A stretch of DNA of 38,216 bases, taken from positions 1 to 38,216 of the forward strand of contig DAHUZJ010000047.1 in assembly GCA_027306585.1 (NCBI GenBank), read 5' to 3'. How positions within the stretch are numbered: the stretch's first letter is position 1; every line of letters starts with the position of its first letter. Below the pieces are notes generated by a model that saw only the letters and a list, made by a program, of their open reading frames with translations, was not told the DNA's origin and made no database searches. Positions 8,085 to 14,795 of this stretch are shown piece after piece. The DNA is from Acidimicrobiaceae bacterium (GTDB taxonomy: Bacteria; Actinomycetota; Acidimicrobiia; Acidimicrobiales; RAAP-2). The position numbers and the translations under genes are program-made.

Positions 8085-8729
8085 GTGCCGGAAGATCCTG
8101 TCACGGAACCGGGCAGCGACCGCGGCGGCGCCGAGGCGAAGCGGCGGCGCTTGGCCGTGATCGCCGCCGGCCATCGAGGTGAGGCCCCGGTGGCCCGAGA
8201 GGCCCTGGCCGACGGCACCCCGTCGGTGCGGGCCGCCGCGCTGGGGGCCCTCGCCCGTTGTGGAGCCCTCGGCCCGGCGAGCGCGCGGGAGGCACTCGGC
8301 GACCCCGACCCCCTCGTTCGGCGGCGGTCGGCGGACCTGACGGCCGAGGTCGCTCCTGACGCTGCGCTCGATGCGGCGCTCGGCACGGCGCTCGGCGACC
8401 CCGACCCCCTCGTGGTGGAGGCCGCGTGCTGGGCGCTCGGCGAGCGGGAAGCCACGTCGGCGGTGCCGGCGCTCGCCGCGGTGGCCGTCGACCACCCCGA
8501 CCCCCGTTGCCGCGAAGCGGCGGTGGCCGCGCTGGGTGCGCTCGGCGACCCGGCAGGCCTGGCAGCGGTGCTGCACGCACTGGACGACCGGCCGTCGGTT
8601 CGACGGCGTGCCACCGTGGCACTGGCTGCCTTCGAAGGACCCGCCGTGGACGAAGCGCTCCGTCGCAGCGCGGTCGACCGCGACTGGCAGGTGCGCGAGG
8701 TGGCCGAGATCCTCCTCGGCGCGGTCTAA
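8085..8729 (+). CDS. HEAT-repeat protein
   Basis: A 214-aa soluble, Ala/Arg/Asp-rich protein made almost wholly of HEAT/PBS-lyase-type helical repeats of ~30 residues. Examples are DGTPSVRAAALGALARCGAL, GDPDPLVRRRSADLTAEV, GDPDPLVVEAACWALGE, DHPDPRCREAAVAALGALGD and DRPSVRRRATVALAAF. Such repeats form protein-binding solenoids; no catalytic motif is visible. The start is taken as GTG 8085 because it begins past the divergent PDZ-Lon start at 8074; an in-frame GTG at 8061 would overlap that gene. No Shine-Dalgarno is seen. Its TAA (8727-8729) overlaps the TAG of the convergent MreB gene (8726-8728). The partner is unknown; the neighbours suggest an envelope or cell-shape context. Confidence 0.85.
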   Translation: MPEDPVTEPGSDRGGAEAKRRRLAVIAAGHRGEAPVAREALADGTPSVRAAALGALARCGALGPASAREALGDPDPLVRRRSADLTAEVAPDAALDAALGTALGDPDPLVVEAACWALGEREATSAVPALAAVAVDHPDPRCREAAVAALGALGDPAGLAAVLHALDDRPSVRRRATVALAAFEGPAVDEALRRSAVDRDWQVREVAEILLGAV

Positions 8730-9730
8730 CGCTCGGCGGCGGCGAAGATCGGCGCCAGCGTCTCGAACGACTCGATGCACTTTCCGGCGCCGAGCACGAC
8801 GCACTCGAGTGGCATGTCGACGAGGTGCACTGGCACGGCGGTGGCGTTGGCAAGCCGCTGGCTCATGCCCCGGAGCAGCGCGCCACCACCGACCAGGTGG
8901 ATGCCCTCGAACATGATGTCCTGCGCCAGCTCGGGGGGCGCCTCGCCCAGGCACTCCATCGTGGCCTCCACGACCTGCGACACGTGGTCCTCGACGGCGG
9001 CCCGCACGCCGGCCGACGTCAAGACCACCGTCTTGGGGAGGCCGGTCGTCACCTCGCGGCCGCGCACTTCGGCGTCCGGCTCACCCTCGTACGGGCTCGC
9101 CGACCCGATCGCCATCTTCACCGCCTCCGCCGTGCGCTCCCCGATCGCCAGGTTGAACGTCGACCGCACGTACGACTGGATGTCGGCGTCGAAGTCGAAC
9201 CCGCCGCAGCGAATGGCCCGCATCGCCACGACGCCGCCGAGCGAGATGACGGCCGTCTCCGAGGTCCCGCCGCCGACGTCGACCACCATGGAGCCCAGCG
9301 GCTCGTGGATCGGAAGCCCGGCGCCGATCGCTGCTGCCATCGGCTGCTCGATCAGGTAGCACGACGAGGCCCCCGCCCGCCGGGCCGCCTCCTTCACGGC
9401 GCGACGCTCGACCGCCGTGATGGCCGAAGGCACGCAGATCAACACCCGGGGACGGTTCATCCGCCCGACCCCCACCCGTCGGAGCAGCACCTGCAGCATT
9501 CGCTCCGTGATCTCGAAGTCGGTGATGGCGCCCTGGCGCAGCGGGCGCACTGCCACGATGTAGCCAGGCGTCCGTCCGATCATCTGCCAGGCGTCGTCCC
9601 CGATGGCGAGCACGTCGCGAGAGCGCGTGTCGAGGGCCACCACCGTCGGCTCGTTGAGGACGATGCCACGGCCCTTGGCGTAGACGAGGGTGTTCGCCGT
9701 GCCGAGGTCGATGGCAAGGTCCCGGGACAT
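8726..9730 (-). CDS. mreB: Rod-shape-determining actin homologue MreB
   Basis: A 334-aa actin-fold ATPase that polymerises under the membrane and directs peptidoglycan elongation. It has the phosphate-1 loop IDLGTANTLVY near the N-terminus, phosphate-2 loop VVDVGGGTSETAVI, the family motif IEQPMAAAIGAGLPI, and the adenosine motif HLVGGGALLRGM. Length is typical for MreB. ATG 9730 (MSRDLAIDLG) is chosen over the longer open frame because it matches the family N-terminus and has TACGAT exactly 7 nt upstream. No mreC, mreD or penicillin-binding protein gene follows; MreB stands alone between a HEAT-repeat gene and an HtrA-like gene. It is divergent from the HtrA-like gene, with 64 nt between start codons. 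Confidence 0.95.
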   Translation of the reverse strand: MSRDLAIDLGTANTLVYAKGRGIVLNEPTVVALDTRSRDVLAIGDDAWQMIGRTPGYIVAVRPLRQGAITDFEITERMLQVLLRRVGVGRMNRPRVLICVPSAITAVERRAVKEAARRAGASSCYLIEQPMAAAIGAGLPIHEPLGSMVVDVGGGTSETAVISLGGVVAMRAIRCGGFDFDADIQSYVRSTFNLAIGERTAEAVKMAIGSASPYEGEPDAEVRGREVTTGLPKTVVLTSAGVRAAVEDHVSQVVEATMECLGEAPPELAQDIMFEGIHLVGGGALLRGMSQRLANATAVPVHLVDMPLECVVLGAGKCIESFETLAPIFAAAER

Positions 9731-9737
9731 TCGCCCA

Positions 9738-9743
9738 ATCGTA
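9738..9743 (-). promoter_or_regulatory. Leaderless-type -10 element (TACGAT) of mreB
   Basis: TACGAT, then TTGGGCG, then ATG at 9730, with no Shine-Dalgarno. A TTGACG lies on the same strand at 9758-9763, but the 14-nt spacing is short for a -35 box. Confidence 0.55.
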
Positions 9744-9781
9744 GGGGTGGAGGGCGACGTCAATGCGACCGGCCCCGTCGG

Positions 9782-9787
9782 TAACCT
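9782..9787 (+). promoter_or_regulatory. Leaderless-type -10 element (TAACCT) of the HtrA-like gene
   Basis: TAACCT is followed by 7 nt and GTG at 9795 (ATG at 9798). It faces away from the mreB promoter 38 nt away, so the two divergent promoters should interfere or be co-regulated. Confidence 0.45.
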
Positions 9788-9794
9788 CCCCCCT

Positions 9795-11132
9795 GTGATG
9801 CCAGGCGGCCCGGACCCCTTCGCTGAGGGACCCGACGACCCGGACGGGGACGACGAGCGGACGCCGGGCGAGACGGGCGCCGGCGCCGGCCTCGCTGGGT
9901 GGATCCCGCCCGCCGATCGCACCTGGCGCCACCCCTCCGAGATGGGCCGCGTCGGGGGCGCCGGCGACGCCCCGTTCGGCCGCCACGGGGCCAGTCAGGC
10001 GGCGCTCGCGTCGGCGTGGCCCCCCGCCCGCAGCGCGCACCACCGTGCCGCCACCCTGTGCGTCGCGGCGGTCGCCATCATGGCGGTCACGGTCGGCTCC
10101 CTGCTGCTCGTCAAGACGGGCGAGGGACCGGGCACACCGCAGGCGACGCTCCAGACGGCCGTGGCCGGACCGGTCACCGCGTCGGCCGGCTGCTGCACCG
10201 TCACCGCCGCCGTCGTCCGCCGGACGGCCGCCTCGGTCGTGTCGCTGTCGCGCGTCACATCGCCGGAGACGTCCATCGGGTGCGGCGTCGTCTTGGCCGG
10301 TGCGGGCCTGGTGGCCACCACCGCCGACGCCGTCGCCGGCGACCGCGTCGTGCGGGTCCAGACGAACGGTGGGCGACGGTTGACGGCGACGGTTGTGGCC
10401 GTGGACCTCAACTCGGACGTGGCGCTCCTCAGCGTGCCGGCGTTGCTCGATCCGGCCCGCTTCGCCGACGACACCGATGTCGGCCCCGGGTTCCACTCCG
10501 CCGTGCTCGTGCCGGACAACGGTCGCGAGCACGGGGTGCGGTGGTCCACGGCGACGGTGCGCTCCGTCGGCACAGCCGTGCCCCAGGGCGCTGGCGCCGG
10601 GATGGCCGCCATCATGGTCACCGGCGCCAGTGCCCCAGCGATGGCCGGCCAACCCCTGCTCGACGCCCAGGGGGAGGTCATCGGGCTCCTCGACCGGTCG
10701 GGATCGGCGACCGGGTCCGGCGCACCCCGGGCCTACCTGCCGGCACCCCTCGTCGTGGGCGTCGCCCGACAGCTCGCCATGACGGGCAAGGTCGAGCACG
10801 GCTGGCTCGGCCTGGTCGGCGAGGACGTCTCGGCCGGGTCACCGGCGACGAGCACACCGGCCCAGCACACCGTGCCGACCACCGCCGCCGTCGTCACGGG
10901 CGGCACGACCACCACCGGCGCCGAGGTGCTCGAGGTGGAGCCCGGAGGTCCGGCCGCCCAGGCCCTCCGACCGGGCGACATCATCGTCGCCCTCGACGGC
11001 CGGCCGGTGCGGACGCTCGCCGAGTTGCGAGCCCGGCTCTACGTGCTGCCGCCCGGCAGTCGGGCCACGATCGGGGTGACACGCGCCGGGCGGTCGGTCA
11101 CCGAGACCGTGCGGCTGGCTGCCACCCCTTGA
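9795..11132 (+). CDS. HtrA-like membrane protein with PDZ domain, catalytically degenerate
   Basis: A 445-aa protein. The N-terminal ~90 residues are cytoplasmic and hold an actinobacterial-type motif (PPADRTWRHPSEMG). A membrane segment follows (LCVAAVAIMAVTVGSLLLV). Residues ~125-330 have the trypsin/HtrA fold and ~365-440 a PDZ domain (EVEPGGPAAQALRPGDIIVALDG). The catalytic Asp position is kept (DLNSDVALLSV). The His position of the usual TNxHVV reads TTADAV (Asp, ~178), and the GNSGGPL serine site reads MAGQPL (Ala, ~284). It is therefore likely an inactive protease homologue acting as an extracytoplasmic binding or sensing protein. GTG 9795 is the start by its TAACCT-N7 promoter; ATG 9798 is equally possible. 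It is divergent from mreB and followed 59 nt later by the DUF2342 gene. Confidence 0.85.
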   Translation: MMPGGPDPFAEGPDDPDGDDERTPGETGAGAGLAGWIPPADRTWRHPSEMGRVGGAGDAPFGRHGASQAALASAWPPARSAHHRAATLCVAAVAIMAVTVGSLLLVKTGEGPGTPQATLQTAVAGPVTASAGCCTVTAAVVRRTAASVVSLSRVTSPETSIGCGVVLAGAGLVATTADAVAGDRVVRVQTNGGRRLTATVVAVDLNSDVALLSVPALLDPARFADDTDVGPGFHSAVLVPDNGREHGVRWSTATVRSVGTAVPQGAGAGMAAIMVTGASAPAMAGQPLLDAQGEVIGLLDRSGSATGSGAPRAYLPAPLVVGVARQLAMTGKVEHGWLGLVGEDVSAGSPATSTPAQHTVPTTAAVVTGGTTTTGAEVLEVEPGGPAAQALRPGDIIVALDGRPVRTLAELRARLYVLPPGSRATIGVTRAGRSVTETVRLAATP

Positions 11133-11179
11133 GCCGGGGCTGTCCGCCCGGCGCTCTCGGGAGCCCCGTGCCGTCCCGT

Positions 11180-11185
11180 TAGCAT
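11180..11185 (+). promoter_or_regulatory. Leaderless-type -10 element (TAGCAT) of the DUF2342 gene
   Basis: TAGCAT is followed by 6 nt (GGAGAC) and GTG at 11192. The GGAG could instead serve as a weak Shine-Dalgarno for ATG 11198. Confidence 0.4.
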
Positions 11186-11191
11186 GGAGAC

Positions 11192-12388
11192 GTGGGCATG
11201 GACGACCCGATGGGCGCCGGCAATCCCTTCCAGGGGTTGCTGAACGACTTGCTGAAGCTGATCGGCGGCGCATCGGCGGGCCGCACGGCGTGGCTCGACG
11301 CCGCCCGGTCGCTGGCGCAGGCCGTTGCCACGGACGGTCAACCCGAGCCAAACGCCGACCCCCTCACGCGCATCGCCCTCGAAGAGCTGGCCCGGGTCGC
11401 CGAGCTCCACGTGGCCGACGTGACCGGCCTGCCGGTCGGGCCCGGTGACCAACCGTCGACCTTCGTCGCCGTCGGGCGCGGGGCATGGGCGCTACGGGCC
11501 CTCGACGCCTGGGTCCCCGTCCTCGAGCGCATGGTCGACGGCCACCGGCGCGCCACCCCGCCCCTTCCCATCGAGGAGGGCCTCGCCGGCGCGGGTGGCC
11601 TCGAGGAGCTGCTGGGCCGCTTCGCCGGCACGATGGGACCCGTGCTGCTCGGGATGCAGTTCGGTTCCGCTGCCGGCCACCTGGCCCAGCGTGCCCTCGG
11701 TCAGTACGCCCTGCCGCTGCCCTGGCCGGCGTCGCACGAAGTGCTCGTGGTGCCCGACAACATCGCGCAGTTCTCCCGGGACTGGAGCCTTCCCGAGGAG
11801 GAGGCCCGCCTGTGGGTGTGCGTACGGGAGCTCACGGCGCACGCCGTGCTGTGCCGCCCCCATGTGGCCGACCGCATCCGCACCCTGCTCGAATCCGTCG
11901 CCGCTGACGCCATCGCCAGCCAGACGGGGCTGGCCGAGCGCCTGGGAGGTGAATCCGGCGATCCGGAGTCCCTGCAGCGCCTGCTGGCCGACCCCGAGTC
12001 CCTCCTGGCGGACCTGCTCACGCCGGGACAGCAGCGAACCTCGTCCGAGCTCGTGGCGATCACGACGGCCGTGGGCGCCTACGTCGACCACGTCACGGCC
12101 CGGGTGTCGGGAAACCTCACCGGTTCGGCCGGCGCCCTCCGGGAGGCGTGGTACCGGTACCGGATCGAGGACGCCGCCGGGGAGCAGGCGGCCGCAGCCC
12201 TCTTCGGACTGGAACTGGGCCGTGACCAGGTCGATAGGGGCGCCACCTTCGTCCGCGGGGTGCTCGAGCGGGCGGGCGAGGACGGCTTGGGTCGGCTGTG
12301 GACGTCGGGCCGCACCCTCCCGACCCCGGCCGAGCTGGATGCCCCCGGGCTCTGGCTCGAGCGCATCGACTTGCCCGACGAGAGCTGA
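11192..12388 (+). CDS. DUF2342 / zincin-like putative hydrolase
   Basis: A 398-aa soluble protein of the actinobacterial DUF2342 group (Rv3195 type), described as zinc-dependent-metalloprotease-like. Recognisable parts are the N-terminal NPFQGLLNDLLKLIGG, the central LLGMQFGSAAGHLAQRALGQY, VLVVPDNIAQFSRDW, and the helix LWVCVRELTAHAVL around residue 212. In that helix the expected HExxH reads RELTAH, so the first His is Arg. RExxH is, as far as I recall, common in this family, so whether metal binds is uncertain. A second half resembles the first distantly (ELVAITTAVGAYVDHVTAR). The C-terminus has the family ending region (TLPTPAELDAPGLWLERI). No signal peptide or membrane segment is seen. 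In mycobacteria its homologue is next to the UPF0182 and PDZ-Lon genes, as here. Confidence 0.8.
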   Translation: MGMDDPMGAGNPFQGLLNDLLKLIGGASAGRTAWLDAARSLAQAVATDGQPEPNADPLTRIALEELARVAELHVADVTGLPVGPGDQPSTFVAVGRGAWALRALDAWVPVLERMVDGHRRATPPLPIEEGLAGAGGLEELLGRFAGTMGPVLLGMQFGSAAGHLAQRALGQYALPLPWPASHEVLVVPDNIAQFSRDWSLPEEEARLWVCVRELTAHAVLCRPHVADRIRTLLESVAADAIASQTGLAERLGGESGDPESLQRLLADPESLLADLLTPGQQRTSSELVAITTAVGAYVDHVTARVSGNLTGSAGALREAWYRYRIEDAAGEQAAAALFGLELGRDQVDRGATFVRGVLERAGEDGLGRLWTSGRTLPTPAELDAPGLWLERIDLPDES

Positions 12389-12457
12389 GACGATTGCGGC
12401 CCTCGCCCGCACCGCCCGCGAAGTGCCCTGCGCCAGGCGAGCGGTCCCGAGAAGTGG

Positions 12458-12754
12458 CTACTCGGCCGCCGCCTCGGTCTCCTCGGGAAAGCCGAGGTCC
12501 CAATCCAGCGCAATGTGCTCGCGCTCGGCGTCGCGCACCACGCGCTCCCGGTTCCGCCGGAACTGGGGATCGTGCGGCGGCAGCAGGACGAGGCGGGCGA
12601 GGACACGCTCCCGGAAGGCATCGACGACCTCCGCGTCGCCGTAGTCGGACTGCACCTCCCAATGCGGGGCGACCGGCCCCAGGTACACCACGCGCGCGTG
12701 GCCGACCGGCTCCTCGGGGGCTTCGGCGGTCGTCTCTTCGGGCTCCGGGGACAT
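12458..12754 (-). CDS. Hypothetical protein, 98 aa
   Basis: ATG 12754 (MSPEPEETTAEAPEEP) is preceded by AGGAG at good spacing; the open frame upstream is not used. After a 20-residue acidic tail the protein has a compact domain with VVYLGPVAPHWEVQSDYGD, then FRERVLARLVLLPPHDPQF, then RRNRERVVRDAEREHIALDW. I do not recognise a named family. There is no signal peptide or membrane segment. It is convergent with the DUF2342 gene (69 nt between stops, no clear terminator) and divergent from the WhiB gene at 12984. A TACGCT at 12812-12817 on this strand is a possible -10 for a leadered transcript. Confidence 0.75.
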   Translation of the reverse strand: MSPEPEETTAEAPEEPVGHARVVYLGPVAPHWEVQSDYGDAEVVDAFRERVLARLVLLPPHDPQFRRNRERVVRDAEREHIALDWDLGFPEETEAAAE

Positions 12755-12833
12755 GGCGGCTCCTGCGGTCAAGTGCGCGGTCGTGCAGCGGTCGGAGGCC
12801 CAGCGTAACCGGCCACTGCCAGGGCGGTGGCCC

Positions 12834-12873
12834 GTCGACGCCCCTCGGCGCCCGGTCGACGCCCCTCGGCGCC
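12834..12873. repeat. 19-bp repeat, two copies with 2-nt spacer
   Basis: GTCGACGCCCCTCGGCGCC occurs at 12834-12852 and again at 12855-12873 in the region between the divergent 98-aa gene and whiB. It lies about 80 nt upstream of the whiB -10 and could be duplicated by slippage or hold a regulator site. No gene is seen in 12755-12983. Confidence 0.6.
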
Positions 12874-12952
12874 TCGGACCTCCGAAAGGGCCCCTGGCGC
12901 CCGTACCTCGCAGGTCGCCCGACGGTCCGGCCGGGCCCCTGGGCCAAGGGGC

Positions 12953-12976
12953 TACACTTTCAGACCGTGAAGGGGG
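12953..12976 (+). promoter_or_regulatory. Promoter -10 and ribosome-binding site of the first WhiB gene
   Basis: TACACT (12953-12958) is a good -10 element, and AAGGGGG (12970-12976) is a Shine-Dalgarno 7 nt before ATG 12984. This gene therefore has a short leader, unlike the leaderless-type genes nearby. Confidence 0.55.
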
Positions 12977-12983
12977 TCCTTCC

Positions 12984-13235
12984 ATGAGCACCGACTGGAT
13001 GGCCGACGGCAAATGCCGTGACATGCCTCCCGCAATCTTCTTCCCCAGCGACGGTCTCGGCGTGCAGGAAGCGCAGAAGATCTGCGCGACGTGCCCCGTC
13101 GCCGACGAGTGCCTCGAGTACGCCCTGGTGAACCGCATCGACCACGGTGTGTGGGGCGGCCGCTCGGAGCGCGAGCGGCGTCGGATCCTGCGACGGCGGC
13201 GCGTCGCACAGCCGGTGGGCGCCCAGCTCAACTGA
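12984..13235 (+). CDS. WhiB-family iron-sulfur transcriptional regulator (first copy)
   Basis: An 83-aa protein with the WhiB pattern of four cysteines that bind a [4Fe-4S] cluster: Cys in DGKCRDMPP (C11), then CATCPVADEC (C34, C37, C43). The WhiB turn GVWGGRSERER follows, then the basic DNA-binding tail RRRILRRRR. The phrase AIFFPSDG matches the family's FFP motif. WhiB proteins act as redox- or NO-responsive partners of the primary sigma factor. ATG 12984 is set by the AAGGGGG ribosome-binding site. A stand-alone formiminotransferase follows 59 nt later, and a second WhiB lies beyond it on the opposite strand. The specific WhiB subgroup cannot be fixed from sequence alone. Confidence 0.93.
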   Translation: MSTDWMADGKCRDMPPAIFFPSDGLGVQEAQKICATCPVADECLEYALVNRIDHGVWGGRSERERRRILRRRRVAQPVGAQLN

Positions 13236-13294
13236 CCGCCGGACCACACCTCGGCCCGAGCGACCCTCATCGCTCCCTCCTCGCCGAGGGTCCC

Positions 13295-14200
13295 GTGCCC
13301 CGCGCCCCGGCGCCCCCGGTACCCGACCTCGAGTGCGTGGTCAACGTCAGCGAGGGCCGCGATGATGCCGCCCTCGACCTGTTGGCGATCGTCTGCGACG
13401 GCGTGCTGGCGGACGTGCACCGGGACGCGGACCATCACCGTGCCGTGCTCACCTTGGCCGGCCCCGCACCGGCCGTGGAGGCGGCCGCCCGCGCCGTGAC
13501 GGCAGCAGCCGTGGCCCGCCTGCACCTCGACGGCCACCGGGGCAGCCACCCCCGCTTCGGCGTGGTCGACGTCGTCCCGGTCGTCCCCCTCGAGATGGAC
13601 CCCGACGGCCGGCTCCGGCCGCCGGCGGCCTTGGACGCGGCGGTGGGCGCCCGGGACCGTTTCGCCCGCTGGGCAGCCGACACGCTCGGCCTGCCGTGCT
13701 TCCTGTACGGACCTCTCCCCGGAGGTGGGGTACGCACGCTGCCCGAGGTCCGGCGGGGCGCCTTCACCGGCCTGGCCCCCGATGTCGGCCCCGCCGTACC
13801 GCACCCGACCGCCGGGGCGTGCGCCGTCGGCGCTCGGGGCTTCCTCGTCGCCTACAACCTGTGGCTGGACGACCGCCCCGACGGACTGGCCCTGGCTCGC
13901 ACGGTGGCGGCCGAGGTGCGCGGTCCGGCCGTGCGGACCCTCGGCCTCGACGTCGGCGGACGAGCCCAGGTGTCGTGCAACCTCGTCGACCCCTTCGCCG
14001 TCGGGCCGGAGGCCCTCTACGACGAGGTCCGCGCCCTCCTGGAGCCCTACGGAGCGACGATCGCCCGCTGCGAGCTGGTCGGGCTGGTACCCCAGGCGGT
14101 ACGGGACGCCGTCACCCCGGCGCGTCGCGACCTCCTCGACCTGGACGCCGGAGCAACCGTCGAGGCCCGGCTGGCCCCCGGCCGGGGTGCGCCCGGCTGA
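13295..14200 (+). CDS. Glutamate formimidoyltransferase (FtcD N-domain type)
   Basis: A 301-aa protein covering the formiminotransferase half of FtcD; the cyclodeaminase half is absent. The enzyme moves a formimino group between glutamate and tetrahydrofolate in histidine breakdown or folate one-carbon metabolism. Motifs are ECVVNVSEGRD at the N-terminus, the DVHRDADHHRAVLTLAG segment, the catalytic-loop HRGSHPRFGVVDVVPVVPL containing the conserved His, FLYGPLPGGG, and the second-domain VGARGFLVAYNLWL. GTG 13295 is chosen because GAGGG lies 4-9 nt upstream; earlier codons overlap the WhiB gene. No hut genes are nearby, so a histidine pathway is not supported by context; a folate-repair role is possible. 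Confidence 0.85.
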   Translation: MPRAPAPPVPDLECVVNVSEGRDDAALDLLAIVCDGVLADVHRDADHHRAVLTLAGPAPAVEAAARAVTAAAVARLHLDGHRGSHPRFGVVDVVPVVPLEMDPDGRLRPPAALDAAVGARDRFARWAADTLGLPCFLYGPLPGGGVRTLPEVRRGAFTGLAPDVGPAVPHPTAGACAVGARGFLVAYNLWLDDRPDGLALARTVAAEVRGPAVRTLGLDVGGRAQVSCNLVDPFAVGPEALYDEVRALLEPYGATIARCELVGLVPQAVRDAVTPARRDLLDLDAGATVEARLAPGRGAPG

Positions 14201-14237
14201 CCCCGGTTCGGCCCGCGAGCCTGCCCGACGGCCCCGT

Positions 14238-14275
14238 CTGGCGCGTTCGGCGTCAGCTGGCGCGTTCGGCGTCAG
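14238..14275. repeat. Perfect 19-bp tandem duplication across the end of the second WhiB gene
   Basis: CTGGCGCGTTCGGCGTCAG occurs at 14238-14256 and 14257-14275 with no spacer. The junction supplies the TGA stop (14253-14255, minus strand). As 19 is not a multiple of three, the duplication changes the reading frame of the gene's tail. Confidence 0.85.
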
Positions 14276-14537
14276 CCCGGCGCTGCAGGGCGCGAGCCCG
14301 GCGCAGCCGCCGGCGCTCGCGTTCGCTGAGTCCCCCCCAGATGCCGAACTTCTCCCCGTTGGCAAGGGCGTACTCGAGGCAGTCCTCTTGCACGACGCAG
14401 CCCCGGCAGACCTCCTTGGCCTCCCGGGTCGACGCGCCCCGCTCCGGGAAGAACAGGTCTGGGTCCACGCCCATGCAGTTCGCCTGGGCCTGCCAGCTGC
14501 GTTCTTGTCGACCGTAGAGCAACGACACGACGTCCAT
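14253..14537 (-). CDS. WhiB-family iron-sulfur transcriptional regulator (second copy)
   Basis: A 94-aa WhiB protein with cysteines in QANCMGVD, then CRGCVVQEDC, giving the four-Cys cluster pattern. FFPERGAS, FGIWGGLSERER and a basic tail (RRRLRRARALQRR) complete the family. ATG 14537 (MDVVSLLYGRQE) has GGGGAGG about 9 nt upstream; an ATG 18 nt earlier is less well placed. The C-terminus ADAERAS and the stop lie in the 19-bp tandem duplication, so the original protein was probably longer or ended differently. Upstream there is a perfect palindrome ACAACGTTGT (14580-14589). It is convergent with the formiminotransferase gene, 52 nt apart. Confidence 0.93.
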   Translation of the reverse strand: MDVVSLLYGRQERSWQAQANCMGVDPDLFFPERGASTREAKEVCRGCVVQEDCLEYALANGEKFGIWGGLSERERRRLRRARALQRRADAERAS

Positions 14538-14795
14538 CGGCCTGCCTCCCCTCACCTTCCGTGTGGCACCGATGTAACTACAACGTTGTCATCTTGCGCC
14601 ATCGGGGCGCCGGGTGCAAGGGGGACGCGCCGCCGTGTCAGGGATTTTCGCGGCGCTGGCCAGGGGTGATATCGGCTGCAGGCGGGTCGCGACGTGCCGC
14701 GGCCGGTCCGGGGCGGTCCGCTTGGCCCAGGACGCAGCCCCCGGGAAGGCGCCCGGCGACCGCCGTCGTCCGGGCACGTGACCCTGCGGGCGACC
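14538..14795. promoter_or_regulatory. Upstream region of the second WhiB gene with palindrome
   Basis: No gene is seen between 14538 and 14795. ACAACGTTGT at 14580-14589 is a perfect 10-bp palindrome about 45 nt upstream of the WhiB start. The stretch 14571-14592 is locally AT-richer than anything around it, so it is the likely promoter/operator. A precise -10 cannot be chosen (TTACAT and TAGTTA are candidates on the minus strand). Confidence 0.35.

Noticed and set aside
12834-12873. Repeat pair as a CRISPR start
   Set aside because: Only two units with a 2-nt spacer and no cas genes.
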